In this document: piece after piece, positions 62,901-64,000 of the stretch | How positions within the stretch are numbered: position 1 is the first letter of the stretch | How the letters are laid out: every line of letters begins with the position of its first letter | NCBI RefSeq assembly: GCF_964019385.1 | Contig: NC_088650.1 | Coordinates: 29,730,685-29,794,684, forward strand | Reading direction: 5' to 3' | Source of the DNA: Sycon ciliatum | Lineage: Eukaryota; Porifera; Calcarea; Leucosolenida; Sycettidae | Length of the DNA stretch: 64,000 nucleotides | Made by a program: the position numbers and the translations under genes | Notes under the pieces: generated by a model | What the model saw: the letters and a program-made list of their open reading frames with translations, nothing else | Database searches by the model: none | What the model was told of the DNA's origin: nothing

Positions 62901-64000
62901 GCCAGCTTGTGCATGCGAATGGCACGGTTGTAATGCTTGCCAGATAATGCCGCTCTGCAAGCACTCGGGCCGACAACACCAGCATCAACGAGGAGGTCAC
63001 TCAGGCCACCGTCCGCGAACCGCTTTCCGATGACTCCAAGAAATGAGAGTATGGTGTGAAAACTGCCCATGCGCAGCACAACTTCCGGGTAAGCGTCTCT
63101 CTTCTGCGACATCACTTGCACTGCCTTCGCATACATGGCTTGGTCACACGTCAAGATGCAGTGTGACTGACCATGACTGCGTGCCATAAGCACACATCTC
63201 TGGATGACCTCTCCAACAACAGCACCATCTGTAGGTGATTCGGGGATTAGCGGCAGGTAAGCGATACGGGTAACTGGTTGCACTGCCGTGCATGCAACGG
63301 ATGCGTTGAAGCCAGACCAGGGTGGTACTTCCTGAGGCTCAGCAGCACTACGGCCAAACCGTGATGTTGCCTGCGTGCTTCGCAACAGCAACCAAACGAT
63401 GTCCAGATCCTCTCCTGGTGCTAGTGCATCAGTCGACTGGGTTTCCGTTAGACCACTAGCTGAGAGATGAGGTGATGCTATGGATCTAGGCGGCACGAAA
63501 AGTGGTAGGGTCAACCGCTCTGAAGGGATCAGAGCCCTAGGCCGCCGGCTACTGCGGAGTAGAGGACCGTTTGCAGCACTCACGTCTGGTGTTCTGCCTG
63601 GTGCGGGTAATTCTGGACTTGGATGGTTGTTCTGCAGAACGATCGTGGCAGTTGCGTGCATAGTCCCCTTCCCATCTAGCGTTTCTTCATTCCGATCGTT
63701 GTTGTCCGAGCAGAAAAAAATGGCATTGTTCGGGGTCACGGTGCTTGGAAGGCGTGTCTCTGAGTGCCTAACCTCCATGGCAAGAGCGGTTTCCACCTCA
63801 GATACCCTTGTTGCTGACACAGAGTGACCGAATCGGTTCAGCATTGTCACCAACTGCTGCGACCGGGTCAGATGGCGTGTCGTCATGGCCAGTGCAATGT
63901 GTTTTGGTGGCACCACTCTTCCATTGCTGGCGGCGTACACAATATCCTGGGATATAGAATCCACCAGCCTGCCCACTCTCTCGTTAACTTCTGCACGCCC
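59958..64000 (-). CDS. Large protein with PIN/FEN-like region and C-terminal CXC (Tesmin/TSO1-type) exon
   Basis: The first exon is open from beyond the window end down to a donor at 60598; the second is 60250-59958. The join (GWTIEAG to VLKITWLLTN) is in phase. About 1125 residues precede the junction. Near the end are HEEADTRMFLHAEHS, FSQDTDVFVLALAH and LIGLHAFTGCDAISAFSGKG. These conserved Asp/Glu clusters resemble PIN/FEN-type nucleases. Exon 2 gives a Cys-rich CXC motif: CNCVVGDCSSQRCACHKSML, then CTDVCGCRTC, followed by an acidic Ser/Asp tail. CXC motifs of this type bind DNA. Proteins with this order are found as large uncharacterised, often multicopy genes in corals, fish and other animals, so a mobile-element origin is possible. 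Without the splice the frame runs on to 60452 as Pro/His-rich sequence. The N-terminus lies outside the window. Confidence 0.65.

Overview
This window looks like nuclear DNA of an animal, most likely a marine invertebrate; a sponge or similarly early-branching lineage is an inference. Its genes are split by GT-AG introns that preserve phase. It is dense in transposon relics, long inverted repeats, CA, CT and CAA microsatellites, and the palindromic word ACATGTACATGT. There are no operons, ribosome binding sites or CRISPR arrays.

Host-type genes: (1) 1-5036 (+), the C-terminal half of a bHLH-PAS transcription factor (PAS-B plus an Ala/Gln/Ser-rich tail). (2) 10528-13461 (-), a three-exon protein with two death-domain-like regions. 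(3) 20775-25028 (-), a seven-exon secreted protein in which a CAP/SCP domain is joined through a short helical stalk to a C-terminal TNF-homology domain. I know of no common family with this architecture. (4) 43921-45957 (-), an intronless TRIM protein (RING, two B-boxes, coiled coil, Ig/filamin-like region, SPRY). (5) 50795-55357 (-), a secreted protein with fifteen 17-residue Ser/Thr repeats and an EGF domain. (6) 59958-64000 (-), a large protein with a PIN/FEN-like region spliced to a Tesmin/TSO1-type CXC exon, of a kind that is often multicopy.

Mobile DNA fills most of the rest. At 32.7-39.2 kb a LINE, head-to-tail tRNA-derived SINEs and a nearly complete Penelope-like element (RT plus GIY-YIG nuclease) are stacked in (TAA)n tracts. 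The Penelope terminal repeats are inverted and carry four well-formed hammerhead ribozymes. Other hammerhead or hammerhead-like motifs occur at about 8.37, 11.36, 17.07, 17.86, 23.77, 30.43 and 49.14 kb, plus remnants, often next to hairpin-forming repeats. This suggests a population of retrozyme-like elements. Non-autonomous DNA transposons have legible ends: TA-flanked (Tc1/mariner/pogo type), TTAA-flanked (piggyBac type) and hAT type with exact 8-bp duplications.

Two long inverted repeats (13.7-18.6 kb and 33.5-36.2 kb) act as natural controls. Insertions present in one arm have their empty target site preserved in the other, which fixes element boundaries and relative ages. Functional statements come from family resemblance seen by eye, and splice models rest on consensus sites and phase only.
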